DNA of 64,000 bases from Turnera subulata (GCA_028386065.3 JAKUCV010005736.1:62001-126000); one strand, 5' to 3'. Positions 1 through 13,171 are shown, numbered from the stretch's first letter. Notes: generated from the sequence alone by a model not told the origin. Program-made: numbers and translations.

Positions 1-596
1 CATAAAATCCTGGCCGGCTCTCAAGTATAGCTTCTTCAGATTTATATAATATATAGTCTTCTCATCCCATATGTTTCATTAGTGTTTCTGACCTTTTACT
101 TTTAGTGTACTATTCTCGGATGATTTAACCCAGTCACAGGATGAGTCACTGTCTTGATGACTGTACGTGGCCTTTTCACTTGTAATCTGGACTTTGATGT
201 TTAATAAAAATCTCTATCGATTAGCATTAAAAGAAATGGCTAGCTGGGGAGCTCCACCCATACATGATGTTAATTTACATCAAGAGCGACAATTAGTTTG
301 TAGATGTTGGAATCATTGCATATCTTCTACGGAAATATACCTCCGCTTAAAATTTTTCTTGAATTTTCTAACAGAGTTTTAGTACAGAGGTAATGATATG
401 ATAATTCTTTAATTAGTTTTCATTTACAAAGAGCATTAAAAAATATATATAAATCACCTTGCTATAAGGGAAAAAGTTAGTACAGAGGTTTTCTAATGTT
501 TAGTTGGGATTGAGGAAATGCCAAGGAGAACATGCATGTAGATCGAAATTTTGTAACTGAACAGTAAAGAGGGTTTTGCCTTAACTTTTTTTTTTC

Positions 597-742
597 CAAC
601 CCTACAATTAGTGTAGTGGTATTTCCCTTGAATTGGGTTCCATATGTCATAGGTTAGATCTTAATTGTTGGGATCGAGGATGCCAGGGTGGTTTGGGATT
701 GGGGTTATGGATTATTTATGTAATTCGATATACCAAAAAAAA
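597..742 (+). mobile_element. SINE-like retroposon
   Basis: An internal RNA polymerase III promoter pattern is visible. An A-box-like TAGTGTAGTGGTA lies at about 609-621, and about 40 bases later a B-box-like GGTTAGATCTT follows at about 652-662. The repeat ends in a short A-run near 735-742. The layout and length of about 150 bases fit plant tRNA-derived SINEs. The B box departs from GGTTCGANNCC, so this copy is probably old. Clear target duplications were not identified. Confidence 0.5.
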
Positions 743-788
743 TAGTTTTGTTGCCTATCATCAAATACGTAGTCAACAAATAAAAGAA

Positions 789-832
789 TACTAGAGAAAT
801 CCACCGTTCAAAAAAAAAATTACTAGAGAAAT
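789..832. repeat. Micro-insertion with poly(A), flanked by 12-bp duplication
   Basis: The 12-mer TACTAGAGAAAT occurs at 789-800 and again at 821-832. It flanks a 20-base insert that ends in a run of A. The second copy ends only five bases from the splice donor of the neighbouring CYP82 exon. It looks like an extremely 5'-truncated retroposon insertion. Confidence 0.6.
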
Positions 833-838
833 ACGCAC

Positions 839-1795
839 CAGGCATGTGGCTTTAGTGATTGTATCAGCGTCTCGACCCTGAACTGATTCTTCACGATCAA
901 TAACGGAGAGCATCAAATCCATGAAATCTTCTTGTCCTACCTCACCTCGAGCTTTCTTCTGTTTATGCTCCTCTAGCCACCCTACCACAGCATGGTCCAG
1001 ATTCTTAGCTGTCTTCTTCATGGATCTCTCGTGTCCTCCAATGTCCAAAAACCTCAAAAATGGGAGAGCATCCGCTGCTGCAAACCTCCCCGACAGGTCG
1101 AAAAATTCCCTCAAGGCAGTTTTCCATCCTAATTCATTCCCATCTCCTACGCTATACCCCAAAGATTTCCCGACAATAATCTTAAAAATAACATTCAAAG
1201 TTATGTCTCCAAACCATGTTTTCATGTCCACCAACACCTTGTTATTACCTTGCTTCGAACTATTCTCAGCCAATGACTTGTACAACTCTTTCATGGATGC
1301 CCTCATCTCAGATTCTCTTACATGTTTCAGTGTCTCGAGCCTGTGATTGGAGAGCAGCAGCTCAAGAGTAGCTATCTTGCGTATTTGACGCCAGTAAGGG
1401 CCATAAGGGCTGTAACCAAACATGGAGCGATCGTAGCCCAAGAGATCCGTGGCAAGTGTTTTTGGGCGACTGGCAAAAGCTTTATCGTTGGTGGTAAGGC
1501 ACTCTTTGGCCAACTCCCAGTTGCTTACTACCAGTGTTCTATGGACACCCATCCTGATGGTGAAGATAGGTCCCCACTTGTCAGCCATGTTTGCCAGCAC
1601 CATATGGGCTGGTTGCGGCCCTCCTAGTAGATGGAGATGGCCGATCACAGGCCATGCACCTCCTGCTTCTGGTGCTTCTTTTTGCTTGTTTAGTGGTTTT
1701 CTTGCTTTGGATATCCATGAGAGGGCATATAGTAAAGCTAAGATGGCAAAAGTGGATGGAAGATAACCTGTTGGGAATGAAAGAAGATGGTCCAT
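839..1795 (-). CDS. CYP82-like: Cytochrome P450, CYP82 family, exon 1 only (partial)
   Basis: This open frame of 319 codons encodes the N-terminal 60 percent of a CYP82 P450. It has a membrane anchor at about residues 12-28, a proline/glycine hinge with GGAWPVIGHLHLLGG near residue 45-60, and the C-helix WRQIRK. The frame closes at a good donor (exon ...TGCCTG, intron GTGCGT) after residues ATCL. This is exactly where the other genes of the array are spliced, in phase 0. The I-helix, K-helix and heme-binding parts are not in the window. The other introns here are 119-350 bases, but no second exon appears in the 838 bases available. The gene is therefore either long-introned with exon 2 off the left edge or a truncated copy. 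CYP82 enzymes are ER-bound monooxygenases of specialised metabolism; the substrate cannot be read from sequence. Confidence 0.85.
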
Positions 1796-1889
1796 CCCTG
1801 CTAGTGATCAAATATGCAAGTCCAAGAATGGCTTGTTGTTGTGTGTCGTTTGCTTGTGTGTGTTATAAGTATGGTCTGATCAATCCTAA

Positions 1890-1900
1890 ATATATATATA
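1890..1900 (-). promoter_or_regulatory. TATA-box candidate of the first CYP82 locus
   Basis: An uninterrupted TATATATATA tract lies about 95 bases upstream of the ATG at 1795. That is a normal place for a plant TATA box plus a short leader. AT-rich runs are common in this DNA, so the call is weak. Confidence 0.3.
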
Positions 1901-1904
1901 GGAT

Positions 1905-2736
1905 GAATATCTATATCCTTTTTTTTCTCATACAAAATATTGAAATCCTTATTTTCCAAGAAAATCAGAAACGTGTGGATGCTAAAATCTGGCCAGCGTT
2001 AATATTGTTTGGTTGATTAAAAAAAACAAAGACATTGGTGGTATCGTCATTGCCAAGGCATTATACCTAGTGGCCTACGTACCTATGTTATGGGTCGGGT
2101 CACATCGGCATCGAAATATAAGTATATTAAAATTTGTTCTTGCATATTAAAATATAATACATAATATTTAGGCTTAAAATCATAGCATATAGATTATTTA
2201 TCTTCTAAATCTAATTTTATAGAATGGGATCGTGTAAGTAAAATGAAAAAAATAATTATTTTGAGTGAAATTACGTGTTTGGATCTTTGAACATTGACGT
2301 GCTTGGATGACTCTAAGCCGATGAATAATTCGGTGCTGCCCCTTAAAGGGTATGTACATACCTCACTTGTCGTGTTCTTATACAGCCACGGCGCATAACT
2401 TTTTCCACCTTAGAAAATTAAAAAATATTTTTAATCATATACTTTTTCCTTTTTTATTAGGCCCTCTATGTTTTTGAAATTGCAAATCTACCCTACTTCC
2501 ATTATTCAGTATTGAGAAAGAGAAGAGTAAGGGAAATGCTTACTTGCTATATATCAAAGGGAGTTAATGATGAGATTCTCAAGAAAAAAAAAAGGGAGTT
2601 GATGATCTGATTGGGAAGAAGAGGAAAAAGAAATATTTAGTTTTGAGTTTGCCAACTATACTATTTGATGCCCTCCTTATGTGGTTGAGGAGATCTGATA
2701 AAAAGAAATTATCTCAAAAATTTCTACAATTGCCTA
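1905..2736. other. Intergenic, no gene seen
   Basis: AT-rich DNA upstream of the first CYP82 locus. No convincing coding frame or RNA gene is seen. It contains one micro-insertion at 2556-2606. Confidence 0.6.
2556..2606. repeat. Micro-insertion with poly(A), flanked by 16-bp duplication
   Basis: AAAGGGAGTTAATGAT (2556-2571) recurs with one mismatch at 2591-2606. The copies flank a 19-base insert that ends in a run of A. Same class as the insertion at 789-832. Confidence 0.6.
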
Positions 2737-3640
2737 TCTATACATATATATAAAGTTGAATAAGTAGGCATTTTGACATTTGTCAAAATCCTACCTAGGT
2801 AGCACACACAATTATACACCAAAGGGAACTCTAACATGAATGGCCCCAAAAATTTTAATGTCAATTTTGGTCTTTTTTTATAAGATTATCATATTTAGTC
2901 TTAATAATTTTAAAATATTTTTAAATATATCCTTTTTACTTAGTAATGTAATTAAAATTGGTGCAAGAGAGTTTCCGGGCGTGACATCCTTATAACTTTG
3001 CACCAACTTTAGTGTGTGGTATCCACTAAAATTGATATAATGAAGTTTTGGAGATGATTTTGCAAAAATCCATAGCAACTCTCCGTATTTTTTTAAAAAA
3101 AAATTAATAGCAAGTAAATTAAGTCTTTGTAAGTGGTGCCACTTCTCTATCTATAGATTTTTTCCAGTCAAAATCTTTTCCTATTTATATTGAACAATAT
3201 TTTCCAACTGCATCCTTTAAGGTAATCTTTTTCCAACATATTATTTATATTTTTAGACATAATTAATATTTTTTTAAATCATAATAAATATACTTATAAT
3301 GTCAAACCAAGTCATTCTAAAGAAAGATATGACATGAAATTAGTAGTAAATTAATTAGTGGGGAGAAAGAAATGATTTCTCGTGATTTATAGAGCTTTTA
3401 CAATATAAAAGGTTTGATCTTTTTCTCAGTAATATTGGATTTAGTATTCAAATTAATCATTGTGCCATATTTTTAATATTTTTTCTTGGAATTTATGAGA
3501 ATTAATTATGATAATTTTTTCAATAATTACATATACTGTAGTTCAAATTTTTAGCCACAAAGGTATATATGCCATTATTGGATATTTTAAAAAATTAAAA
3601 AATATTTACGATCCGAAGCAACGCGAGGGTTTAATGCTAG
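2737..3640 (+). mobile_element. Probable non-autonomous Helitron
   Basis: The element starts with TC (TCTATACATATATATAAAG), directly after an A. It ends with CTAG directly before a T, as expected for Helitrons, which insert between A and T and end in CTRR. The last 40 bases contain the GC-rich string GAAGCAACGCGAGGG followed by TTTAATGCTAG, typical of plant Helitron 3' ends. No long reading frame is present, so it would depend on an autonomous Rep/helicase partner. The 3' hairpin is imperfect, and the 5' boundary rests on a weak consensus. Confidence 0.5.
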
Positions 3641-5538
3641 TATAGTATATGTAGATGGATCACTAAGTCTTCAAATGCCTTTTGGACTCGTTAGTATGTC
3701 TTTGGTTGAATAACAATTTATTAAATTATTTTTTTTATTTTTTTGGTTCTTCACCATTGTCTTAAAATGTTGGGATGCCGATTGGATTGCATAGAATGAA
3801 GCGCCCCGACCCGTATTTACCGTACAGGGTAAACATGTGCTAGAACTGTTCTTATTACAGTAGCAGACAGTACATACAATATAAAATACAATACCAAGCA
3901 ATCCCAAATACAACATCCGTCACCCGACCCCGAATCCATACCTCCGATGCATCTTTGATCTGGCACCCGAAATATGTTGATAACCAGGTCTGACCCCTAG
4001 CTTATCCGTGACGGGACCCGGAAAGATAAAATTGGAAAATTGGATTTTTGTTTGAGTCTTTTTGGTCTTGGACCAGTTTTGGGTCGAGTCTTTTGGTTTG
4101 GTGTGTTTGGTTGTTATGCTTATTTTCGACCTTGAGTAATTTTTAGTGTTGCATATTGATTGTCTATCCATGGTTGGTGGGCACTTCGGACTCACTCCTC
4201 ACCTGCGGGCTTTCATCCCGTAAGTTGAGTTATTTGTGGTTCAGGTGTGATGCATCCCAGACAGGTTGCGGCGTTATCCCTCGGACAGGACTCGGATCCA
4301 TTAGTTTGTATCAGGTTTTGCATATGATGATATTGAGTTTAAATGCTTCCGCTGTGCTATATTTTGGGTCCCCAGGTTTGGGTGACATGTTTTGATGTTG
4401 GGCCGATGGGCCAGATTTTTTATGTTTTTGACGTGACATTGGGCCGTTGGGCCGGATTTTTTGATATATTCATTGATATTATATTTGGATTTTCTGAAAA
4501 AAGTGTACATATAGTGTAAGTTTACCTTAATGTATATATTTGATAAATAATAATTTTCTGAATACTCATATTTATATTTATATTTAATTTATATTGCTAG
4601 GGAAAAAGGGAATATGACATGATTTCGAGAATTTAGGTTAAATGACATAATTTATTATATGAAAGTATTTTTTGATATATAATTTGGTAAGTATTTACTA
4701 TGGTAATACTTTACCTTATGGAAAAGAATATATGATATGGTAAACAATAATTTTTATGGAAATATTTTGGAAAGAGTATTATCAAAGTATATACCGAAAT
4801 AATAACTGGGTATAAGTATAGTATAGTATTTTGACACATGAATAGTAAATAGTGAATTATGATGATAACGGGGTTTCACCGGGACGTAAACGAACCAGTT
4901 TAGGTTTTATTTTTACGGTATAGCATCATTTTCATTTATGTGCATCTTATGTGAGTATATGCTATTATTTGCTATATATGAGCTGATAACGAGCAGTATC
5001 CCGAGGAACCAGAGCCGGGACAATTTGAGGACCTTCAGGAGTAGGGAAATCGGCTAAGGTGAGGATGGATAACCTTTGATATGTCGCACATAATACTGTG
5101 TTTGTTTCTCTGATAATTGTTGTTTGATTGAACTGCTGAGCCAATTGAGTTTGATTGTGGTGTTACTGCTGTTGTTGTTGATTAATTGATTGTGGATAAT
5201 CTGAGATAATTGGGTAATTGAAAGTTGTGTTGATGACATAATTGTCACTAGGAAAGTAATGGTACGACTAGATGGTTAGAGACTGTTTTGTGGTGGCTAT
5301 GATCTGGGTTACTCGTGATAAGCATGTCTATGCTTGGGATGTCTATCCCAGATTATTATATTTTTGGGATGTCTATTCCTGGGATCTATTTTTGGGATGT
5401 CGATCCCTGGGTTCTCTTGGTTTGATCTAGCACCTAGAACATGTTAATAACCAGGTACGACCATAGCTTGTCTAGTGACAGGGCCCCGAAAGATAAAATT
5501 GGTAATAATAGATATTCTTTTGGTCTTGGCTCAGTTGT

Positions 5539-8520
5539 TGAAGTGCCCCGACCCGTATTTACCGTACACAGTAAACACGTGCCAGAACTGTTCTTATTAC
5601 AGTAGCAGATAGTGCATACAAAATAAAATACAATACAAGCAATCTCAAATACAACACCCGTCACCCGATCCCGGGGACTATTATTCAAACCACAACAGCA
5701 GTAGCAGAAACATATAATACAAGATACATCAACATGTAAAATATCATCAGCAGAAGACTTAGAATGAGATGCAGCGGAGGTATGGATCTGGGGACTGGTG
5801 GAGTAGAAACAGCAGCTGGCCGAACCACGTACCTGTACTACGAGCAACTCATCCTACGGGATGAAACCCCGCAGGCGAGGGGTGAGTCCGAAGTGCTCAC
5901 CGACGAAGGATAAACAGTAATATGCAGGCAAACACAATACTTTCGAAGTAAAATTCCAGCAAAAGATATAACAGAGAAACAACCAGAATATAACTGAGCC
6001 AAGATCAAAAGAATATTTATTATTACCAATTTTATCTTTCAGGGCCCTGTCACTGGACAAGCTAGGGTCGTACCTGGTTATTAACATGTTTCGGGTGCTA
6101 GATCAATCCAGGGATCGACATCCCAAAAATATAGAACCCAGGGATAGACATCCCAAAAATATAATAACGGGATAGACATCCCAAGCATAGACATGCTTAT
6201 CACAAGTAACCCAGATCATAGCCACCACAAAACAGTCTCTAACCATCTAGTCGTACCACTACTTCCCTAGTGACAAATAAGTCGTCAACACAACTTCCGA
6301 TTATCCAATTATCTCTTCTTATCAGTATATTCACAATCAATATTCAACAGCAACCACAATCAAACTCAATTGGCTCAGCAGTTCAATCAGGCAAAATAAT
6401 CACAGAAAAACAAACACAGTATCATGTGCAACATATCAAAGGTTATCCATCCTCACCTTAGCCGATTTCCCTACTCTTGGAAGTCCTCAAACTGTCCCGG
6501 CTCCGGTTCCTCGGGATACTGTTCGTTATTGGCTCCTATATAGCAAACAATAGCATATATTCACATAAGATGCACATAAATGCAATTGATGCAATACCGT
6601 AAAAATAAAACCTAGACTGGTTCGTCTACATCCCGGTAAAACCCTGTTATCATTATCATTCACCATTTATTTTTCCTGTGTCAAAATACCATACTGTATC
6701 TACCCGATTATCACTCCGGTATATACTTTGTTAATACCCTTTCCTTATTTATTGTGTAAGTATGTACTTCCCAAATTAATTATTTTTTTTACCATATATA
6801 TGTGTTCCCAAAATAATATTGTGTTAAAACATTTACTTCATTTATCCTTACAAATATAATCGTATACCACGTATATACTTTCTGCCGTATTTTCCAAAAA
6901 TATACCTATCATAAAATAATTTTTCAAATACTAACGTACTTATATATATTTCTTCAAATATAATTATGATAACCTATATCAAAGGTACTAGCTATTATAA
7001 AATAATCTTCCTAGAAATTAATCACATGTCTGTATAAGGAGTTTTTCTGGGTTAAAATTTCCGTAATATACATCTTTAAGGGTATTTACCATAATTTAAG
7101 AATCATGTTACAATTATCTTAATCCTTTTGAAAATGTTATTTATAGGGTAATTGTCTCGTTAATTTCGCAAATGTAAATACTTACTATTTATTACTCTAT
7201 TTCCAGAAAATTTCCAATCCATATATATTTATTTTTTTCCAGTTTTATTTCCTATCACCATTATTATTGTTTTTTTTAATTATTATTATTCCGGATTGGG
7301 CCAAGGTCCAAGCCCAAGCCCAGTGTGCTTAAACCCAATTCCTAGCCCAGATCAAATCTAACCCAACTCACACCAAGCCCAACGCCTAACCCAGAACCCA
7401 AGCCCACTAACCATTAACAACCCAACCCTAAGCTTGGCCCAAATCCAAAGGCGCGACCCGGTCTATGACCCGAACACGGGCGGGTCTGCCTACTTCACAA
7501 ACGGGTCAAACCCATTCACAAACGGGTTGCTCACCTGTGTGGGTAGACAGCGGCGGCGCGAGCAGGTGAAGACGATGGCGAGGGCGGCGACGAGCAGAAC
7601 GGCAACGTAAGGAGAGATAGACGCCGCGGCTGCTGGTGTGCGACTCGGTCGTCACCGGCTGCGGGTCGCCGTGCGTGGAGAGGAGAACGGGCTGCAGGGA
7701 TCGATGGTGATGACGACTCCAGGCGGCGGCGAAGCGAGAGAAAGGAAGGAGGAGACGGCGGCTATCCTTTGCCTGCCTCGGCTGGTCGACGCGGTGCGGA
7801 AAGAGGAGGAAGGTGGTGGCGGAAGTGACGGCGTGGATGGTGCTGGCGGCGGTCGATGGTGTCACGGGCGGTTGGTGATGGTCACGGTGGTGTGTGACGG
7901 GTTGTTGTGTTGTTTTATATTTTTTTTATTTATGTAATACTAGTAATATTGTAGTGTAAATAACATCTGGGCAGAGATTTTTTTTGTGCAGAGGGTAAAA
8001 CGTAGGCTATCTGTGTTTGTTTGCAGGAAACAAAGGCAGAGGTAAGTTTTTTTTTTTTTTTGCAGCATGAGGAAAGGCACAAGCGTGGAAGCTGCCTGGA
8101 AACTTCAAGGGGGCTTCAGGCAGAAGAAAAAGTGAGGTGTAAGGAAGAAGAAATTGTTTGTCTTGCTGGAGAAGGAGAAGACTGTCGGGTGAAGCTTCAT
8201 GGTGAAGAGGAAGCTTCATATGGTAGGAGAAAAAAGTGGTGCAAGTGTGTTACACACACTTGAGCGGGTATCGTCCGGACCAGCAAATAACTAAAACACC
8301 CCCTTCTCTTTATTTCTGGTCCGTTCTTTCGAGGTTAAACCCGTCTTTCCTCAAAATTCCTAGACCCGAAAAATACCAATTCTGGACCGTAAAATCCGCA
8401 GAGAAATCCGATGCATAATTTACCCTGAAATAATTACCCAAGATTAATTTCATAAGGTAAATTACTATACAAAGCTTTTACAGTCCCGGTAGAAGCATAA
8501 ATTTTACCCGGGCCGTTACA
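5539..8520 (-). repeat. 3' LTR of the Gypsy element (longer copy, 2982 bp)
   Basis: It runs from 8520 (TGTAACGGCCCGGG on the minus strand) down to 5539 (...GCACTTCA). It contains about 635 net bases that the 5' LTR lacks, mostly around 6344-6974. It also contains a GC-rich block at about 7440-7905 set in otherwise AT-rich sequence. Confidence 0.88.
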
Positions 8521-8535
8521 GTCTACCCCTTTAAG
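8521..8535 (-). other. Polypurine tract of the Gypsy element
   Basis: On the minus strand the bases directly before the 3' LTR read TTAAAGGGGTAGAC, a purine-rich run. This is the expected primer site for plus-strand DNA synthesis, and its place next to the LTR start supports the call. Confidence 0.6.
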
Positions 8536-8560
8536 AGAATTTTGTCCTCGAAATTCATTC

Positions 8561-11500
8561 CTACTCTGTGAAGAGTTGCGGATACTGGGACCGCATGTGT
8601 TCTTCAACTTCCCAAGTAGACTCGTTAGCGGAATGCTTACTCTACTTGACCTTAACTATAGGAATGGTACGATTCCGCAACTGCCGAACTTCTCGAGCAA
8701 GAATTTGCTCCGGTACTTCTGTGTAGGTGAGGTCCTCTGCTACCTCAACATCCACTGGGGCCACAATATGGCTAGGGTCCGACCGATATCTCCTCAGCAT
8801 AGAGACATGAAACACGTCATGAATGCGTGATAGCTCGTCAGGTAAAGATAACCTGTAGGCTAGTGGTCCAATTCTCTCCACAATCTCATAAGGTCCGATA
8901 TATCTCGGGCTCAGCTTCCCTCTTTTGCCGAACCGAATCACACCCTTCCAAGGTGCTACTCTGAGGAAAACCTTCTCACCAACATTGTACTCCATCTCTC
9001 GTTGGTGTTTGTCGGCGTAGCTCTTCTGCCAATCTTGAGCAGCTCTCATACACTGTCTCATCGTCTGGATCTTATCAACTGTCTGTTGGATTAAATCCGG
9101 TCCAACGATCAGTCTCATACCTTCTTCATCCCAACACACTGGACTCCTATACTTTCTTCTGTAGAGGGCCTCAAAAGGTGGCATACCAATGCTGGAATGG
9201 TAGCTGTTGTTGTATGCAAACTCTGCCAAAGGTAGGTACTTATCCCAGCTCCCACTGACGTTAAGTGCGTAAGCCCTCAACATATCCTCCAGTGTCTGTA
9301 TGGTCCTCTCAGACTGTCCATCTGTCTGAGGATGAAAAGCTGTGCTGAAGCTTAACTTAGTTCCCAAAGCTACTTGTAAGCTCTTCCAGAAACATAATGT
9401 GAATCTCGGATCCCTGTCTGAGACTATAGATTTTGGAATCCCATGTAATCTCACAACCTCAGCAACATACTTACCTGCCAACGTGTCCATGGTATCAGTT
9501 TGGCGGATTGGTAGAAAATGTGCCGATTTTGTTAATCGGTCAACGACGACCCAAATAGCATCATGCTGCCTCCAAGTCATCGGTAAACCAATCACAAAAT
9601 CCATAGTGATCATCTCCCACTTCCACTCTAGCACTGTCAAGGATCTCAACTTCCCTGCTGGAGCTTGATGCTCAGCTTTCACCTGTTGGCAAGTGAGACA
9701 TCTTGCAACACACTCAGCTACATCCTTCTTCATACGAGGCCACCAGAAATGACTCTTCAGGTTCTGATACATCTTGGTGCTTCCAGGATGCATCGCATAT
9801 GGCGTCATATGACCTTCTTCCAGAATCTGACTACGCAAGTTACTGACAATGGGTACACATACCCGTTTCCCTATCATCAGTGCTCCATCATCAGCTATAC
9901 GAAACTTATCTCCTTTTCCACTCTTTACTCCTTCCTTAAGCTTGACCAGGTCGGGATCTCCATCTTGTAACTCCACTATCCATCCTTTTAGATTAGACTT
10001 CACACTCATGTGTGCCAGTAAAACTCCTGTATCATCAACTGTCAAACCAACTCCCAGCTTCCTTAATTCCATAAGTGAGAACATCGAGTAACTAGTGGAA
10101 GCATCTTATGGTTGTCTCCGACTTAAGGCATCAGCTACCACATTAGCCTTTCCTGGGTGATACTCGATAGTACAGTCATAATCATTAAGTAACTCAACCC
10201 AACGTCTCTGTCGTAGGTTGAGCTCCTTCTGAGTCATGATGTACTTAAGACTCTTGTGGTTAGTGAAAATCCGACACTTCTCTCCAAACAAATAGTGTCT
10301 CCAAATCTTTAGAGCCAAGATCACAGCTGCCATCTCAAGATCATGCGTCGGATAATTCTTCTCGTGAGTCCTTAATTGCCTAGAAGCATAGGCAATCACC
10401 TGTCCTTCTTGCATCAGCACGGCTCCTAAACCAAGTCCCGATGCATCACAAAACAATACATACTCAACACCAGGCTTCGGCACTGTCAAAACTGGTGCTG
10501 TGGTCAGCTTCTTCTTAAGCTCCTCAAAACTCTGCTGACATTCTAGGCTCCAAACAAATGCCTGTTCCTTCCTTAATAGCATGTTCATGGGACTGGCTAA
10601 TAAGGAAAAACCTTCAATGAACCTCCGATAATATCCTGCAAGTCCAAGGAAGCTTCTGACTTCGGATACATTCTTAGGTGGTTCCCACTCCAACACGGCC
10701 TTCACTTTGGCAGGGTCAACCTTAATTCCATCCCCGCCAACCACATGTCCAAGGAAAGAAACTTCTCTAAGCCAAAATTCACACTTGCTGAATTTGGCAT
10801 ACAACTGCTTCTCCCATAACCTCTGTAACACTATCCTCAAATGCTCTTCATGTTCCTCCTTGATCTTAGAGTAAATAAGGATATCGTCGATGAAGACCAC
10901 AACAAACTTGTCTAAAAACTCATTCAAGACCAAGTGCATCAAGCACATGAACACTGCTGGTGCGTTGGTCAATCCGAACGGTACAACTGTGAACTCAAAA
11001 TGACCATACCGTGTGCGGAAGGCAGTCTTCAGTATGTCCTTCTCAGCAATCTTGATCTGATGATACCCAGACCGAAGATCAATCTCGGAAAACACAGTGG
11101 CTCCTTACAACTGGTCAAACTAATCATCAATCCTAGGCAACGAGTACTTGTTCTTAATTGTCACCTTGTTCAGCTGGCGGTAATCTACACACATCCGCAG
11201 GCTACCGTCCTTCTTCTTGACAAACAGAACTGGTGCACCCCATGGTGAAGTACTGGGTCTAATGAAACCCTTTTCTAACAGCTCGTCCAACTGCTTCTTC
11301 AGCTCTAGAAGCTCTGTTGGTGCCATCCTGTATGGAGCCATCGATATGGGTGTGACTCCTGGTATTAGGTCGATGGTATATTCAACCTCTTTGTCCGGTG
11401 GCAAACCTGGCAAATCATTTGGGAAGACATCAAGGAACTCATTCACTACTGATATATCTCCCGGGGTAGGATTCCATGTATCTACACTTGTGATGTAGTT

Positions 11501-13171
11501 CAACAAAACATCTGGACCATGCGACTTCGCTCCAGAATCCTGCATAGCAGATATGCTACACGTGGCAGCAGCTCTCCTAATACCTGTTACCAGAACTTGT
11601 CGTCCATTATCGGAAGTCAGCAGCACTTCCTTAGTCCGACAATTCACCAGGGTATTATATCTTGACAACCAATCCATCCCTAGGATTATGTCAAATCCCC
11701 CCATGTTCATCATAACCAAACGAGCTAAGAAAACCTCATCATCATAAGAAAGGAGAACATCCTTGCACACTTGTGTTAATCTCACCACTATGCCCGCGGG
11801 TAATCTAACCCTTAACGGACTTGCTAAACTCTCTTCCTTACAGCTATGTTGTATGGTAAAACTCTGAGCGATAAAAGAATGTGTGGCACCAGGATCAATC
11901 AAAGTGTATGCTATACTACCAAAAGTTGTAAAGGTACCTTCAATAACATCAGCATTCTCGGGATCATCCTCAGCCGTGATCACAAATGCCCTCGGAGCGG
12001 CTGCACTCTGGTTCATAGCTGACTGTGTCCGAGTAGGAGCAGCTCCACGTCCACGGCCCCGGCCAACTCCAGAACCACTGGGTACACTAGCCACTGATGC
12101 TTGCACGGTTTGAGCAGGAACAGGAACTCCGGATCTTCCCAACCTAGGACACGAACTCCGATAGTGTCCAACTTTATTGCACTTAAAGCACCTCACCTTA
12201 GACAGAGGAGGTCTAGGGAGAGTATCTCCGGATGAAGTCCCTCCAGACTCGGTCCATGAACTCCCACGGTTGTTGTTGTAGCCTCGACCCTGGGACACCG
12301 GCATGGATTGGGTCTGTCCATACCCTGACCTGTTACCGGTATTCTGGAATCTCTTGTTCTGATTCCCAGTATTCTGTGCAAATTTCCTCTTCCGGACTTC
12401 TTCCATCTCTCTCTCGTTCCCCATCCAGATAACTTCTGCTCGAAGAGCATCTGCAAGCATATCCTGATAAGTCTCATAAACCTTGCATCCCATGACTGTC
12501 TGGATGCAGGATCGCAAGCCATCCCAGAAACGCTTGCATCTGGCCTCTGGTGTGGACACATACTCCGATGCATAGACGGACAAACGATCAAACTGGATCT
12601 CATAGTCGTTCACCGACTGTCCGATTCGTTGTCGCAGACTCAGGAATTCTCGCTTGATCTGATACTGGTAAACATCAGTAACAAACTTCCTCCGGAACAT
12701 CTCAGTGAACTGTGCCCAAGGCATGGTGACTGGTTTCGCCATGTCACGTGTTGCCGAATCCCACCAATTCAGAGCAACATTACGAAACATGGATGCAACA
12801 TACCTAGCCCACCTGTCTTCTGTGCATCTCAGCTTCAACATCACTCGGTGAGCTTGACAGAGCCATTCGTCAGCTGCCTGTGGGTTAGTAACCCCTGTGA
12901 AGGCATCAAGACCTAGCTTAGACAGCTTGGTGTAAACAGGATCCTCAACAAGTCCCTGATTCTCCTATTCACGGGCTTCTCTGGCCTCTAAACGAGCATC
13001 TCTAGCTTCCTGACGCTGCAGAATCTGCGTCATGGTATGCATGATTTGTGTTGTGTCGCCCGGTACTACCGCGGGTACTTGTCCACCCACGACCGGTTGC
13101 GGCTGATCGACCGATACTTGGTCATCTTCCAAACGCTGCTCAGCATGCTGGTTTCCTCCCACCGGATCCAT
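8561..13171 (-). pseudogene. Gypsy gag-pol polyprotein with five nonsense codons
   Basis: A single uninterrupted frame of 1536 codons runs from the ATG at 13171 to the stop at 8561-8563. It has gag, a CCHC zinc knuckle ([14 protein letters not shown], residues about 328-341), an aspartic protease with DPGA near residue 426, and reverse transcriptase with FIDD near residue 760. RNase H follows, then an integrase with an HHCC finger and catalytic core, and a chromodomain-like end. In-frame stops lie at codons starting at 12967, 11122, 11107, 10108 and 8644. No frameshift was found. Three of the stops are explained by a single C-to-T or G-to-A change, a usual mark of methylated plant repeats. 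The element therefore decayed by point mutation only and is fairly young. Confidence 0.9.

Larger units (their letters stand above)
1..838. other. Non-coding flank or intron of the first CYP82 locus
   Basis: No P450 second exon is visible here: I find no ExxR, PERF or heme-binding FxxGxRxCxG motif on the minus strand. The stretch is AT-rich and holds a SINE-like repeat and a small poly(A) insertion. It is either the start of a long intron, with exon 2 beyond the left edge, or the flank of a truncated gene. Confidence 0.6.

Noticed and set aside
5434..6029. Cys/Tyr-rich minus-strand frames repeated at 13287-13786
   Set aside because: They are inside the LTRs and occur twice because the LTRs are copies of each other. 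They cross no known domain, and their repetition is not evidence of selection.
7638..8263. Plus-strand frames of 80-100 codons repeated at 14726-15353
   Set aside because: Antisense to the Gypsy element, within its LTRs, low-complexity and explained by the GC-rich block.
9342..9970. Plus-strand frames of about 100 codons opposite the Gypsy integrase
   Set aside because: Shadow frames of the polyprotein on the other strand.
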